The position numbers and the translations under genes were made by a program. Below are positions 43,601 through 50,812 of a DNA stretch of 64,000 bases, in pieces. The stretch comes from Cohnella phaseoli. Its GTDB lineage: Bacteria; Bacillota; Bacilli; Paenibacillales; Paenibacillaceae. The notes beneath the pieces were generated by a model. It did not search any database. It was given only the letters and a program-made list of their open reading frames with translations, and was not told the DNA's origin. How positions within the stretch are numbered: the stretch's first letter is position 1; each line of letters begins with the position of its first letter. The stretch spans positions 30,957 through 94,956 of the forward strand of contig NZ_QRDZ01000037.1 in the NCBI RefSeq assembly GCF_003386235.1. The letters run 5' to 3'.

Positions 43601-43673
43601 TATCATGCCGTGGGACAACCCGAGTCAATTAAAAGAGCTGTATGTCGATAAGTTCTACATGATCAAGCGCTAG
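40665..43673 (+). CDS. Large secreted putative glycosidase with three related beta-sandwich modules
   Basis: 1002 residues, signal peptide cleaved near A-Y-A-A-D (about 29). Order: module A (31-176), module B (181-327), a FlgD-Ig-like domain (335-435, with I-R-T-L and W-D-G-K-N-N-S-G-Q-T-V-P-N-G-L-Y), a TIM-barrel-like region (447-720), a beta domain (740-838) and module C (841-1002). A and C share G-W-N-I-Q-x-x-W and G-x-x-Y-D-x-x-V-x-V-K-x-A-A. The barrel has Y-L-R-D-E-P-E at 554-560, resembling a clan GH-A acid/base strand, and T-I-L-Q-T-H-N-N-A-G-W near 657. Not assignable to a GH family by eye. Last but one in the transport operon; it likely releases the imported sugar. Confidence 0.75.
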   Translation: MNRNRKGLWVFTLMIVGGLLAAAKTSYAADLTIQDGRFTLHNGAMQVADPSATDGYSARMANNSTGWNIQYENWDFSELEPGQLYDVSVMVKVKHAAANPTGNAFKLGLYDSTSASYVIPEKTVAAAATSDSTWKEYRIGTFKPNASVNDIGIYIAGAANSSQVSDIYVDCIVYRKHQDYLIEDASFVKYNDASTVTDGMAADLSAGRVVNGPGSNWNLQVPIDGTRIEAGKSYRILMLVKPEMTNWTTATGDVFGYTVYDFTSNTYLINPTIVHSSAFPKLLFYQNIVTAPIAPNPSHDVKICFYKVDNAANYPAFQVDSVTLAQDPSDELPHSSMQAYPYKISPADANGLNDVAKLTYTLSSSQTVSVNIYRASDHSLIRTLVSGVLQSGMNTVVWDGKNNSGQTVPNGLYTAAVSAGSADLFRTNVQVITGVSLTPAANTAKDAIPKGIFYEGLAIPNDSAGANAYLNATFGDIRQLGADTVFMANWDSKPAHVYASTLAQASANGLKIVGLPDYTSLFNEALYNDETAMYDQIGRLINPYTNSNALYGYYLRDEPENDAKLADNLKDMKRMLETLDPSRPVLMTYVGVDRVEMHYNEQKPQAMNIDPYGVTEGSGLGDFRNIYHLPGFSYESYMDFASLQPRKDIADPAPLWTILQTHNNAGWLRDPTAAEIRAMTYEAIGHGSKGFTYFMYQTEVDWEGLVDANYQRRADYYTVQALFSEIETLKPTIRNMRRTANVAAASGGGNAAYASADVTTHVDSQTGDKYLVVVNHDVTQPATMTLTIDRSQLGMDITAVQNVLDNANVAFATSGSSYTISGLPLEAGNGVILRLVKDPSLTIVEGQSASFTLYNNATNNHTDVSASDGFTAKQTITTTRGWNIQWTWNPAQLAPGATYDLYAVVKVKYAADTYVDGNGQTRFFAPSGMAFSYGVYDATTSTYPVPETTMPASQLDNMFWHTVKIGSFVPSLTHDQTVFIMPWDNPSQLKELYVDKFYMIKR

Positions 43674-43711
43674 GCAGGTATGCGACAAATGAAAAGGGAG
43701 GCCATATCGGA

Positions 43712-44587
43712 ATGAAGCTCCAAAATAAGATAGGTGCTATCGTCGACAGCTTTCGCGTCGGCGTACGCGAAGGGATAATCAAAGCGCGGGAGGTCGGAGC
43801 GGACGGCGTGCAAATCTACGCTGTATCCGGCGAGATGGATCCGGAGGCGCTGAATGCTCAGGACAGACGAGAGCTGAAGGGGTATATCGAATCGCTCGGT
43901 CTGGAAATTTCCGCGCTGTGCGGAGATTTGGGCGGACACGGCTTTCAGGACCGGCTGCACAATGCCGAGAAGGTGGAGAAATCAAAGCGAATCTTGGACC
44001 TTGCAGTAGAGCTAGGCACGAATATCGTGACGACGCACATCGGCGTTCTGCCGGACGACGAGAGCGGCGAAATTTATTCGTCCATGCAGGAAGCCTGTGA
44101 AGAGTTGAGTGCCTATGCCTCCAGTATGAACGCGTTTTTCGCGATCGAGACCGGTCCGGAGACGGCGGCGCAGCTGAAGCGATTCCTCGATTCGTTAAGC
44201 TCCAAAGGGGTGTCCGTCAATTTCGACCCGGCGAATATGGTGATGGTGACCGGGGACGATCCGGTGAAGGGCGTCCGCCTGCTTAAGGATTACATCGTCC
44301 ACACGCACGTGAAGGACGGCATCCGTTACCGGGAATCCGACCCCCGAGACGTATACGGGTCACTGGGCCATCAGCCGATGGATCACGAGAAGATCGCGCG
44401 GATGGTGGCAGGCGGGGAGTTTTTCCGCGAGGTCGCCCTGGGTGAAGGGAAAGTGGATTTCAACGCATATTTCCAAGCGCTCCAAGACATCGGCTATTCC
44501 GGCTATTTGACGATTGAGCGGGAAGTCGGCGGCCAGCCGGAGGCGGACATCCGCAAAGCGGTGGAGTTCATTCGCAAGTATAAATAA
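43712..44587 (+). CDS. Sugar phosphate isomerase/epimerase-like TIM-barrel protein
   Basis: 291 residues, AP-endonuclease-2-like barrel. Metal-site segments are visible: T-T-H-I-G-V near 109, A-I-E-T-G-P-E near 147 (Glu ligand), N-F-D-P-A-N near 172, T-H-V-K-D-G near 196 and T-I-E-R-E-V near 270. Family members isomerise or epimerise monosaccharides, or act on inositol derivatives. RBS AAAAGGGAGG. Final gene of the operon; a palindromic element follows 16 bases later. Confidence 0.87.
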   Translation: MKLQNKIGAIVDSFRVGVREGIIKAREVGADGVQIYAVSGEMDPEALNAQDRRELKGYIESLGLEISALCGDLGGHGFQDRLHNAEKVEKSKRILDLAVELGTNIVTTHIGVLPDDESGEIYSSMQEACEELSAYASSMNAFFAIETGPETAAQLKRFLDSLSSKGVSVNFDPANMVMVTGDDPVKGVRLLKDYIVHTHVKDGIRYRESDPRDVYGSLGHQPMDHEKIARMVAGGEFFREVALGEGKVDFNAYFQALQDIGYSGYLTIEREVGGQPEADIRKAVEFIRKYK

Positions 44588-44603
44588 TAGGAAGACCTGT
44601 GTG

Positions 44604-44822
44604 GGGGCTGTCCCATAAGCAGAGTTGCTTAAAATGATCGATAGACAAAGTAAGGGGTATGTGCCTCCTGTAGATTGCCTCATACGCTCCTGAAATTACC
44701 CTGTAACGGGTTTACCCATTCAGATTTCAGGAGCGTATAGCATCGGAAGGAGGTACATACCCCTTTCACCTTTATCATCGATTATCTTTCAGAGCAACTT
44801 GGTTGGCTTATGGGACAGCCCC
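44604..44822. mobile_element. 219-bp palindromic MITE-like element
   Basis: Ends are perfect 17-bp inverted repeats: GGGGCTGTCCCATAAGC (44604-44620) and GCTTATGGGACAGCCCC (44806-44822). The two halves are imperfect inverted repeats throughout (for example AAGGGGTATGTGCCTCC against GGAGGTACATACCCC, and CATACGCTCCTGAAAT against ATTTCAGGAGCGTAT). No coding capacity. It fills the gap between two convergent genes and ends 8 bases from the LysR stop, so it may also act as a terminator hairpin. Confidence 0.82.
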
Positions 44823-44830
44823 ATTCCGAT

Positions 44831-45724
44831 TTAGCTGAACTCGACCAGCATATCCATCAGATGCCTGGCGCTTTTCGACAGATGCCGGTCCCTTAGCCAG
44901 ACAACCCCGATATTGCTTTGCAGATCGACGTCTTGGATCGAGATTTTGGCGACGTTCGGAGGCGCGAACGAGTTCATGATCGACTCGGGCAGAATCGCCG
45001 CGCCAATGCCCGCCGAGACGAGCGAGATCGCGATCGCTACGCTTGAGCATTCGCTAACGATTTTCGGTTCGAGGCCGAGCCGCTTGAATTGGTCGAACAC
45101 CTGGGTATGCATCCCTGTCGTACGATCCGTCTTAAGGGTGAGAAAAGGGAAGCGCGCCAGTTGCTCCAGCGTCATCGCCCGAGCGTTCTGCGGACACCAT
45201 TCGGTCGGAAGCAGGGCGACGAACGGATCGGACGGCAAGGGGAGAACGGAGTAATGCTGCGACTGAAAATCGGATTGGAACGGAAGTCGCGTGACGATAA
45301 ATTCGAGATCGCGATTTTCCAGCAGCTCGCCGAGCAGGAAGTGGTCGCCTTCCTGAATCTTAAAGGTCACCTGCGGGTACTTCTCCGTGAATTGGCGCAG
45401 GACTGGAGGGAGCAGCGATACGCAGGAGACGACCGCGCCGATCGACAGAACGCCTTGCACGCCCTCCCCCAGCTCTTGAACGTACGTGATCGTTTCCTCG
45501 AATTGCTTCATCAAGGCAATTGCCCTGTTCCGCAGCATTTCGCCCGCCTGGGTGAGCTGGAGCCGTTTGCCGTTGCGGTCGAACAGAACGACGCCGAGCT
45601 CCTGCTCGATCAGCTTGAGCTGGCGACTGAGCGGAGGCTGCTCCATATTAAGCTGCTTGGCCGCGCGTGTAATTTGACCTTCGTGCGCGATCGCGAGAAA
45701 GTAACGAAGCTGTCGCATATCCAT
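44831..45724 (-). CDS. LysR-family transcriptional regulator
   Basis: 298 residues from ATG 45724 (GGAG upstream); a longer frame adds 28 unlikely residues over the divergent promoter. Winged helix 1-60 (M-R-Q-L-R-Y-F-L-A-I-A-H-E-G-Q-I-T-R-A-A-K-Q-L-N) and a substrate-binding co-inducer domain. Divergent from ilvE. A T-N11-A palindrome lies just upstream of its start. Confidence 0.93.
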   Translation of the reverse strand: MDMRQLRYFLAIAHEGQITRAAKQLNMEQPPLSRQLKLIEQELGVVLFDRNGKRLQLTQAGEMLRNRAIALMKQFEETITYVQELGEGVQGVLSIGAVVSCVSLLPPVLRQFTEKYPQVTFKIQEGDHFLLGELLENRDLEFIVTRLPFQSDFQSQHYSVLPLPSDPFVALLPTEWCPQNARAMTLEQLARFPFLTLKTDRTTGMHTQVFDQFKRLGLEPKIVSECSSVAIAISLVSAGIGAAILPESIMNSFAPPNVAKISIQDVDLQSNIGVVWLRDRHLSKSARHLMDMLVEFS

Positions 45725-45737
45725 ATTGACCCAACTC

Positions 45738-45754
45738 CATACTTTTAAGGTATG
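45738..45754. promoter_or_regulatory. Candidate LysR-type binding site
   Basis: CATAC-N7-GTATG, a perfect interrupted palindrome of the T-N11-A type, 14 bases before the LysR start and 92 before ilvE. It fits autoregulation and possible control of ilvE. Confidence 0.6.
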
Positions 45755-45845
45755 CATCACAGACAAAACAGATATTATCAATATACATCCGACTCTGGTA
45801 TCATTCAATTATAAAGCGCGTTCAATCAAGGAGGACTTTTCGGAC

Positions 45846-46916
45846 ATGGCTCACGCAATCTCAGTAGAACGGACGACCGCAAACAAGGCAAAGCCGGATG
45901 CTTCGACGCTCGTCTTCGGCAAGCATTTTACGGACCACATGTTTATTATGGAATACGACGCGGGCAAGGGCTGGCACGATCCTCGTATCGTTCCTTACCA
46001 GCCGATCCCCCTCGACCCCGCCGCCAAAGTGTTCCACTACGGCCAGACTGTCTTCGAGGGTATGAAAGCTTACAAAACCCCGGGCGGACCGGTGCTGCTG
46101 TTCCGTCCGTTCAAAAATTTGCAAAGACTCAACCGTTCCAACGCCCGTCTCAGCATCCCGCCAATCGACGAAGATTTGGCGATGGATGCGCTGAAGCAGC
46201 TGCTTAAGGTGGACGAGGATTGGATTCCGACTACTGAAGGCACATCGCTCTACATTCGTCCGTTCGTCATCTCGACTCAGCCGACGCTGGGCGTAAATCC
46301 TTCGGAAAGCTATTATTTCATGATCATTTTGTCCCCGGTAGGCTCGTACTACGCGGAAGGCATCAATCCGGTCACGATCTATGTGGAGCCGGATTACGTG
46401 CGCGCGGTTACGGGCGGAGTAGGCAACGCCAAAACCGGCGGCAACTATGCGGCAGGGCTTAGGGCTCAAGAGGAAGCTTCGGGCAAAGGCTACTCCCAGG
46501 TGCTGTGGCTGGACGGCGTGCACCGTAAATACATCGAGGAAGTCGGCAGCATGAACGTCTTCTTCAAAATTGCCGGCAAAGTCGTCACGCCTGCGCTGAA
46601 CGGAAGCATACTCGACGGGGTGACGCGGGATTCGGTCATTCAACTGCTGAAGCACTGGGATATCGATGTGGAGGAGAGAACGATTTCCATCGACGAGCTC
46701 GTCGAGGCATACCGCAAGGGAACGCTGGAGGAAGCGTTCGGAACCGGAACGGCCGCCGTCATTTCCCCGATCGGAGAGCTGAACTGGCAGGGCGACAAGC
46801 TGACGCTGAACGACGGACGCACGGGTCCTCTGTCATCCAGAGTGTACGACTTTATGACCGGTCTGCAGCGCGGCGCTGTGGAAGATCCGTTCGGCTGGGT
46901 GACTAAGCTGGAGTAG
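45846..46916 (+). CDS. ilvE: Branched-chain amino acid aminotransferase
   Basis: 356 residues from ATG 45846 (RBS AAGGAGGA); upstream extension of the frame covers the promoter. Fold-type IV PLP enzyme: F-H-Y-G-Q-T-V-F-E-G-M-K-A near residue 65, PLP lysine in G-N-A-K-T-G-G-N-Y-A-A near 198, E-V-G-S-M-N-V-F-F near 235. Matches class IIIa/Bcat-type IlvE. It makes leucine, isoleucine and valine from their keto acids. Stand-alone, terminator follows. Confidence 0.95.
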   Translation: MAHAISVERTTANKAKPDASTLVFGKHFTDHMFIMEYDAGKGWHDPRIVPYQPIPLDPAAKVFHYGQTVFEGMKAYKTPGGPVLLFRPFKNLQRLNRSNARLSIPPIDEDLAMDALKQLLKVDEDWIPTTEGTSLYIRPFVISTQPTLGVNPSESYYFMIILSPVGSYYAEGINPVTIYVEPDYVRAVTGGVGNAKTGGNYAAGLRAQEEASGKGYSQVLWLDGVHRKYIEEVGSMNVFFKIAGKVVTPALNGSILDGVTRDSVIQLLKHWDIDVEERTISIDELVEAYRKGTLEEAFGTGTAAVISPIGELNWQGDKLTLNDGRTGPLSSRVYDFMTGLQRGAVEDPFGWVTKLE

Positions 46917-46936
46917 ATCGTGAGTAGATATGGAAG

Positions 46937-46973
46937 AGGACACCGTCCCGTTTTAAGGCGGTGTCCTTGTTTT
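46937..46973 (+). terminator. Intrinsic terminator after ilvE
   Basis: AGGACACCG / CGGTGTCCT stem with a 13-base loop, then TGTTTT. Confidence 0.88.
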
Positions 46974-47044
46974 GATGCTTCAGAAAAGCCATAAAATTGG
47001 CTATCCTTTCCTGAATGCCATATAAGTTTAAAGAATGATTTTAT

Positions 47045-47175
47045 TTGTATGATAAATCGTACAGATGCCGCTATTTTGTTAGGCGATGCGCTTACTTTAT
47101 ATGATTGATCATACAAAATATAGCCATAGAAAGGTCGTAATGGTCAACTTGTACGATATATCGTACAAGTTGACC
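47045..47175. promoter_or_regulatory. Cluster of three related operator-like palindromes with no adjacent gene start
   Basis: The 340-base gap between ilvE and the convergent methyltransferase gene holds three sites of the form TTGTAYGAT-N2-ATCRTACAA: 47045-47064 (TTGTATGAT-AA-ATCGTACAG), 47097-47116 (TTATATGAT-TG-ATCATACAA) and 47149-47168 (TTGTACGAT-AT-ATCGTACAA). The third is the core of a perfect 34-bp palindrome, 47142-47175, with outer arms GGTCAAC/GTTGACC. No open reading frame with a ribosome binding site was found here. The palindrome's arms contain TTGACC on both strands. Confidence 0.7.
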
Positions 47176-47206
47176 TCAAATAGACAAAGAGGGATGAATT
47201 TTATAC

Positions 47207-47222
47207 GAAATTTCGAAATTTC
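47207..47222. repeat. Perfect 16-bp palindrome
   Basis: GAAATTTCGAAATTTC, self-complementary, 31 bases past the 34-bp palindrome and 35 bases before the methyltransferase stop codon. Possibly part of the same regulatory or recombination locus. Confidence 0.6.
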
Positions 47223-47256
47223 ATTTAAAGTTGGCGTGTGACACGACTGTCATTCA

Positions 47257-47943
47257 TTAAAGTTTCAGCCACCAGACGCCCGCGCATTCGGGCAAACGGG
47301 TAAGCTTGTCGGCGGCAACTCGGTCTCCCAGCTCGTCTCCGAAGAAGAAGCGGGCCAGCCGTTCCGCCTGCTCGGCGTCGGCGAATTCGTAGTCGGTGCG
47401 AATCCAGCGGTGGGAGAAACCGTAAACCTCCGTTAGCTTGCGGTAGTACGGAAGCAGAAATTCCGGCGGGGAGGGGGTCTCGCTGCCGGTGCCCATCGTC
47501 TCGAACAGGATAACCGTACCTCCCGGTCGAAGGATTCGTTTGATCTCGCCGATAACAAGCTCCAGGTTCCGCTCCCACTCCGGAACGTTGCTGCTCGCGA
47601 GGTAGCAGACGCTCCAGCCCGAGACGATCAGATCCGCGCTGTTGTCGGGCAGCGGAAGCTCGCGATGATCGGCGACTTGAACGGACCAATTGTCGAGACC
47701 GCCTTCCTGCAGCCGCTCGGCTGTAATGCTCAGCATCGCTTCCGCAGCGTCCAAGGCGACCAGTGATTTGGCTGCCGGAGCGAGAACGGCCGACAGTCGT
47801 CCGGTGCCGGCGCCCATGTCGACGATGTCCAACCCTTCGATCGGAACGATTTCTTCAATCACAGGCAGCAGATTGGGTTGTCTAGCAATCATTTCGTGGT
47901 ATTGTGCGGCCTCTTCGCGGTAGATGTCGTCATGATCCGGCAT
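47257..47943 (-). CDS. Class I SAM-dependent methyltransferase
   Basis: 228 residues from ATG 47943 (RBS AAAAAGGAG); the frame is open 8 codons further. Motif I V-D-M-G-A-G-T-G-R-L near residue 42, D-A-A-E in motif II, and L-R-P-G-G-T-V-I-L-F-E near 138. Its start overlaps the end of the MerR-methyltransferase gene by 14 bases, so the two are one operon. Substrate unknown. Confidence 0.9.
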   Translation of the reverse strand: MPDHDDIYREEAAQYHEMIARQPNLLPVIEEIVPIEGLDIVDMGAGTGRLSAVLAPAAKSLVALDAAEAMLSITAERLQEGGLDNWSVQVADHRELPLPDNSADLIVSGWSVCYLASSNVPEWERNLELVIGEIKRILRPGGTVILFETMGTGSETPSPPEFLLPYYRKLTEVYGFSHRWIRTDYEFADAEQAERLARFFFGDELGDRVAADKLTRLPECAGVWWLKL

Positions 47944-48940
47944 ACGGATGCTCCTTTTTGTCGGCATATAAAATGTGCAGACGCTCGTTAAGGCGACAGA
48001 GCTGCACGAAGTAGTTGCGATTCTCGAACCAATGACTTAGCGTGCGAGCTTCAGGATAGCTGGAGGTCGGACGATCCCCCTCCTCTGCCGATGCCATCAG
48101 ATCGGCGATAGCGATCCGACCTCCCGGCTTTAACACCCGATCCATCTCCTCCAACGCAAGCTGCTGCTGATTGCCGGTCAGGTGGTGGAATGCGAAGCTG
48201 GTGACGACGAAGTCGAATTGCTCTCGCAAAAAAGGCAGCGCAAGGAAGTTGCCTAATCTTGTCTCTATCTCCGGATGCTTCTCCCGGCAGAGCCGAAGCA
48301 TTTCGCGGGATTGGTCGACGGCGGACATGTGGCAGCTCGCGGTGAGAAATTTGCCTGCCAGATTGCCGGTTCCGGTCCCGATGTCTAGTCCGCGTTCGTT
48401 CTGTTGCGGACGGATTAGCCGAACAACTCTCTCCAAGGCATCCTCGTAATCTGCGTAATCTCCCTCATTGGCTGCCACGCGTTCGTCGTGGGTTGGCGCC
48501 AGACGATTAAAGTCCCAGCGATCCTTCCAGCCGGCGCGTTGTTCTCGTAGCTGCTTCGAAGCGTTCGCCAATCCAAAAAGATGCTCCAGAGGCAGCGTTC
48601 GTTCGCGCTGCACCAGCTCGATCATGCGGTCGGTGGTCTCCACCGCCTGCTTGAGCTGAAGCCACTCGGACATCAGCGCCGAGCGCTGCATCTCCAAGTA
48701 ATAGCGGAGCTCCTCCACTCCGTTGCGCTCCAACTTCTCCAGCGCCTGCTTAATATCGGATAGCGACAGATGGGCTTCGCGCAGCGCCACGATCGTCTGC
48801 AGCCGCCAGAGGTCCTGCTCGGAGAAGGAGCGATAAAGGTTGTTTTGTTGCTTGGCGGGCGAGAGCAGTCCCTTCTTCTCGTAGAAACGGATCGTACGCG
48901 GCGTGATCCCCAGTTTGTCGGCAGCTTCTTTAATGTTCAC
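47930..48940 (-). CDS. MerR-type regulator fused to a SAM-dependent methyltransferase
   Basis: 336 residues. N-terminal MerR winged helix (M-N-I-K-E-A-A-D-K-L-G-I-T-P-R-T-I-R-F-Y-E-K-K-G-L-L) and coiled-coil dimer helix to about residue 125; then a class I methyltransferase domain with G-L-D-I-G-T-G-T-G-N-L near 184 and V-L-K-P-G-G-R-I-A-I-A-D near 268. Here the catalytic domain occupies the place of the usual effector domain. Its promoter has the 19-base spacer typical of MerR control, so it probably regulates itself, perhaps sensing SAM or a methylation target. Confidence 0.9.
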   Translation of the reverse strand: MNIKEAADKLGITPRTIRFYEKKGLLSPAKQQNNLYRSFSEQDLWRLQTIVALREAHLSLSDIKQALEKLERNGVEELRYYLEMQRSALMSEWLQLKQAVETTDRMIELVQRERTLPLEHLFGLANASKQLREQRAGWKDRWDFNRLAPTHDERVAANEGDYADYEDALERVVRLIRPQQNERGLDIGTGTGNLAGKFLTASCHMSAVDQSREMLRLCREKHPEIETRLGNFLALPFLREQFDFVVTSFAFHHLTGNQQQLALEEMDRVLKPGGRIAIADLMASAEEGDRPTSSYPEARTLSHWFENRNYFVQLCRLNERLHILYADKKEHPYAGS

Positions 48941-48960
48941 GGCCCTTCCCCCTCGGCTCT

Positions 48961-48991
48961 ATTGTAAACGTTGACCTAAGGTCAAGGTAAA
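48961..48991 (-). promoter_or_regulatory. MerR-type promoter with operator in a 19-base spacer
   Basis: On the minus strand TTTACC (48991-48986) and TACAAT (48966-48961) are 19 bases apart. The spacer contains TTGACCTAAGGTCAA (48971-48985), a perfect odd-centred palindrome. This over-long spacer with central dyad is the hallmark of promoters activated by MerR proteins. Confidence 0.85.
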
Positions 48992-49151
48992 GAGGGGATT
49001 TGGGATTGGGGGAGGAAAGGAGCGGAAGGACGCTGCGAGCGCAAAATGCAATAACGCCGCTCCCCTCTTGCAGGAAGCGGCGCCGGCATGTATGGTAGCA
49101 GTATTCGCGAACGATGGTTTGAGATCAGGCAGCAGTCGCATGGGGGAAGGT

Positions 49152-49733
49152 ATGAACTTGGGGATAGTCGAAACAATCACGCTGGCCATCGCAGCGCTGG
49201 CCCTTCTGGTCGTTTGCTCGATCGTCTGGACAAGCTGGAGAAACGGCATAACGCCGACACCCACTTCGCCGCGCGTTATGCGAGCTGTGGCTGAGGAAGT
49301 CAATCGGTTGAACAGCGAGGGGGTGCTCGTAGAGGCCGGATCGGGTTGGGGAACGCTTGGCCTGTATCTGGGACGGCATTGCAAGAATTGGAGGGTGGAA
49401 GGCGTGGAAAATTCGCCGGTTCCGCTAATCCTATCCAAGCTTGCTGCCTGGATCGCGGCGGGAAGCTGGCGCTTATCGCGCCGAGAGGGTCCTGGCCGCT
49501 CCGTTAGTTTTCGCAGGGGCAATCTCTACGATGTCTCGTACCGGGAAGCCGATGCAGTCGTCGCGTATTTGTATTCGGGGGCGATGCGGCGTTTCGGTCC
49601 GCTGCTGGCAGAGCAGCTGAGGCCCGGCGCGCACGTCGTCAGCGTCTGCTTCGCCTTGCCGGATTGGCAGCCGGAACGGGTCGTGACTTGCTCGGACCTG
49701 TACAGGACAAGGATATACGTATACCGCAAATAA
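49152..49733 (+). CDS. Membrane-anchored class I SAM-dependent methyltransferase
   Basis: 193 residues from ATG 49152, with GGGGGAAGG directly upstream; ATG 49140 is an alternative. One N-terminal transmembrane helix (I-T-L-A-I-A-A-L-A-L-L-V-V-C-S-I-V), then a methyltransferase core with E-A-G-S-G-W-G-T-L-G-L-Y near residue 57 and a late L-R-P-G-A-H-V-V-S-V. Third methyltransferase gene in a row but on the opposite strand. Substrate unknown. Confidence 0.82.
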   Translation: MNLGIVETITLAIAALALLVVCSIVWTSWRNGITPTPTSPRVMRAVAEEVNRLNSEGVLVEAGSGWGTLGLYLGRHCKNWRVEGVENSPVPLILSKLAAWIAAGSWRLSRREGPGRSVSFRRGNLYDVSYREADAVVAYLYSGAMRRFGPLLAEQLRPGAHVVSVCFALPDWQPERVVTCSDLYRTRIYVYRK

Positions 49734-49798
49734 TAATAGCGCAAGAAGCCGCCCCGAGACCGGTTCAGATCGGCAGGACGGCTTCTTGCGTTATTATT
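49732..49798. terminator. Bidirectional terminator embedding both stop codons
   Basis: AATAATAGCGCAAGAAGCCG (49732-49751) pairs with CGGCTTCTTGCG-TTATTATT (49779-49798). The arms contain the stop codon of the plus-strand methyltransferase and of the minus-strand deacetylase. Confidence 0.9.
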
Positions 49799-50723
49799 TA
49801 ATCGCTGAGGTTTTGTAATCGCCAGAATCGATCATCTCATCTACTGTTACGAGATCGTAACCATCTTTTTGCAAGTCTTTGATAATTTTCGGCAACAGCT
49901 TAACTGTATGGTCGAGTGCGTCCTTGCGTCCTCCGAAGGAATGCATCAGAATAATTCCGTCTTTACGGGTATTGCTCATAACGTTCTTGTACATATCCGA
50001 GACGGAGGTGCCCGCCCAGTCCTTAGTGTCGACCGTCCAAGCAACGTGTTTCATGTCGGCTTTGTGAATCGTCTCCAACACGCTCTTCGACAGAGCGCCG
50101 TAAGGAGCGCGCATCAGCCGCGGAGAAACGCCGGTCGCTTGCTTGATGATTTGCTGAGTTTTGTCGATCTGTTGGGCGACGTCCTTGGCCGACAGCTTCG
50201 TCAAGTCGGCGTGAGACCAGGAATGGTTGCCCAGGGCGTGACCTTCGTCAACGATTCGCTTGGCGATTTCCGGGTATTTCTTGACTTGGGTACCGACGAG
50301 AAAGAAGGTCGCTTTGACGTCGTATTCCTTAAGGATATCCAGAATTTGCTCCGTATACTTGTGGTCCGGGCCGTCATCGAACGTTAAGGCGACATGGGGC
50401 CGAGACTTCGTGTCTTTCTTTTCATTCGTGTCATTCTTGGGCTTGCTCGGGGGCGGCAGAAGCTTGCCGCCGCCTTGCTCGGAAGGATGGACGGCCGTAC
50501 CGGCTTCCTGTTTCGCCTCTGAAGGGTCAGCGTCTGCGAATACCGCAGTTTCCTGACCGGATTCTATGTTGGAGGAGCTTGTCGCCGTGTCGGCGGAGCC
50601 GCCTCCCGTCATTCCGACAAACTGCGCCTCCCGAATAAGAGAGCATCCGACAAGAGCCATCGATAGCATCACAATACAGAACGCGCCAAGCAAGCCGCGC
50701 CCGAAAAATTTTGTTCCCCTCAT
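49794..50723 (-). CDS. Polysaccharide deacetylase lipoprotein
   Basis: 309 residues from ATG 50723 (RBS GGAGG). Signal and lipobox L-V-G-C. A 75-residue low-complexity linker, then a NodB-homology domain (about 110-300) with T-F-D-D-G-P-D (metal and base Asp), H-S-W-S-H (metal His pair), R-A-P-Y-G, W-T-V-D-T-K-D-W and I-L-M-H-S. All catalytic motifs present. It probably removes N-acetyl groups from peptidoglycan or another wall polymer outside the membrane. Confidence 0.93.
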   Translation of the reverse strand: MRGTKFFGRGLLGAFCIVMLSMALVGCSLIREAQFVGMTGGGSADTATSSSNIESGQETAVFADADPSEAKQEAGTAVHPSEQGGGKLLPPPSKPKNDTNEKKDTKSRPHVALTFDDGPDHKYTEQILDILKEYDVKATFFLVGTQVKKYPEIAKRIVDEGHALGNHSWSHADLTKLSAKDVAQQIDKTQQIIKQATGVSPRLMRAPYGALSKSVLETIHKADMKHVAWTVDTKDWAGTSVSDMYKNVMSNTRKDGIILMHSFGGRKDALDHTVKLLPKIIKDLQKDGYDLVTVDEMIDSGDYKTSAIK

Positions 50724-50785
50724 AGCTGTATCCTCCACGTTTCCTCTTCCCAACCAGAAAAGAGAGGCGCTCGGGGATGATCGGC

Positions 50786-50812
50786 GCAGTCGGGATCCCC
50801 ATCCCCGACTGC
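50786..50812. other. Strong hairpin between deacetylase and RacA-like genes
   Basis: GCAGTCGGGAT-CCCC-ATCCCCGACTGC, 11-pair stem with one bulge, no adjacent T run. It lies 128 bases past the RacA-like stop and 63 before the deacetylase start. Could end the upstream transcript or structure the deacetylase leader. Confidence 0.5.

Noticed and set aside
44604..44822. Riboswitch or T-box upstream of the LysR gene
   Set aside because: The structured region lies at the 3' end of both flanking genes and has IS-like terminal repeats, so a mobile-element origin fits better.
46640..47116. Minus-strand 158-residue frame starting inside the palindrome cluster
   Set aside because: Its ATG lies within a palindrome with no ribosome binding site and most of the frame is antisense to ilvE; first 45 residues show no recognisable domain.
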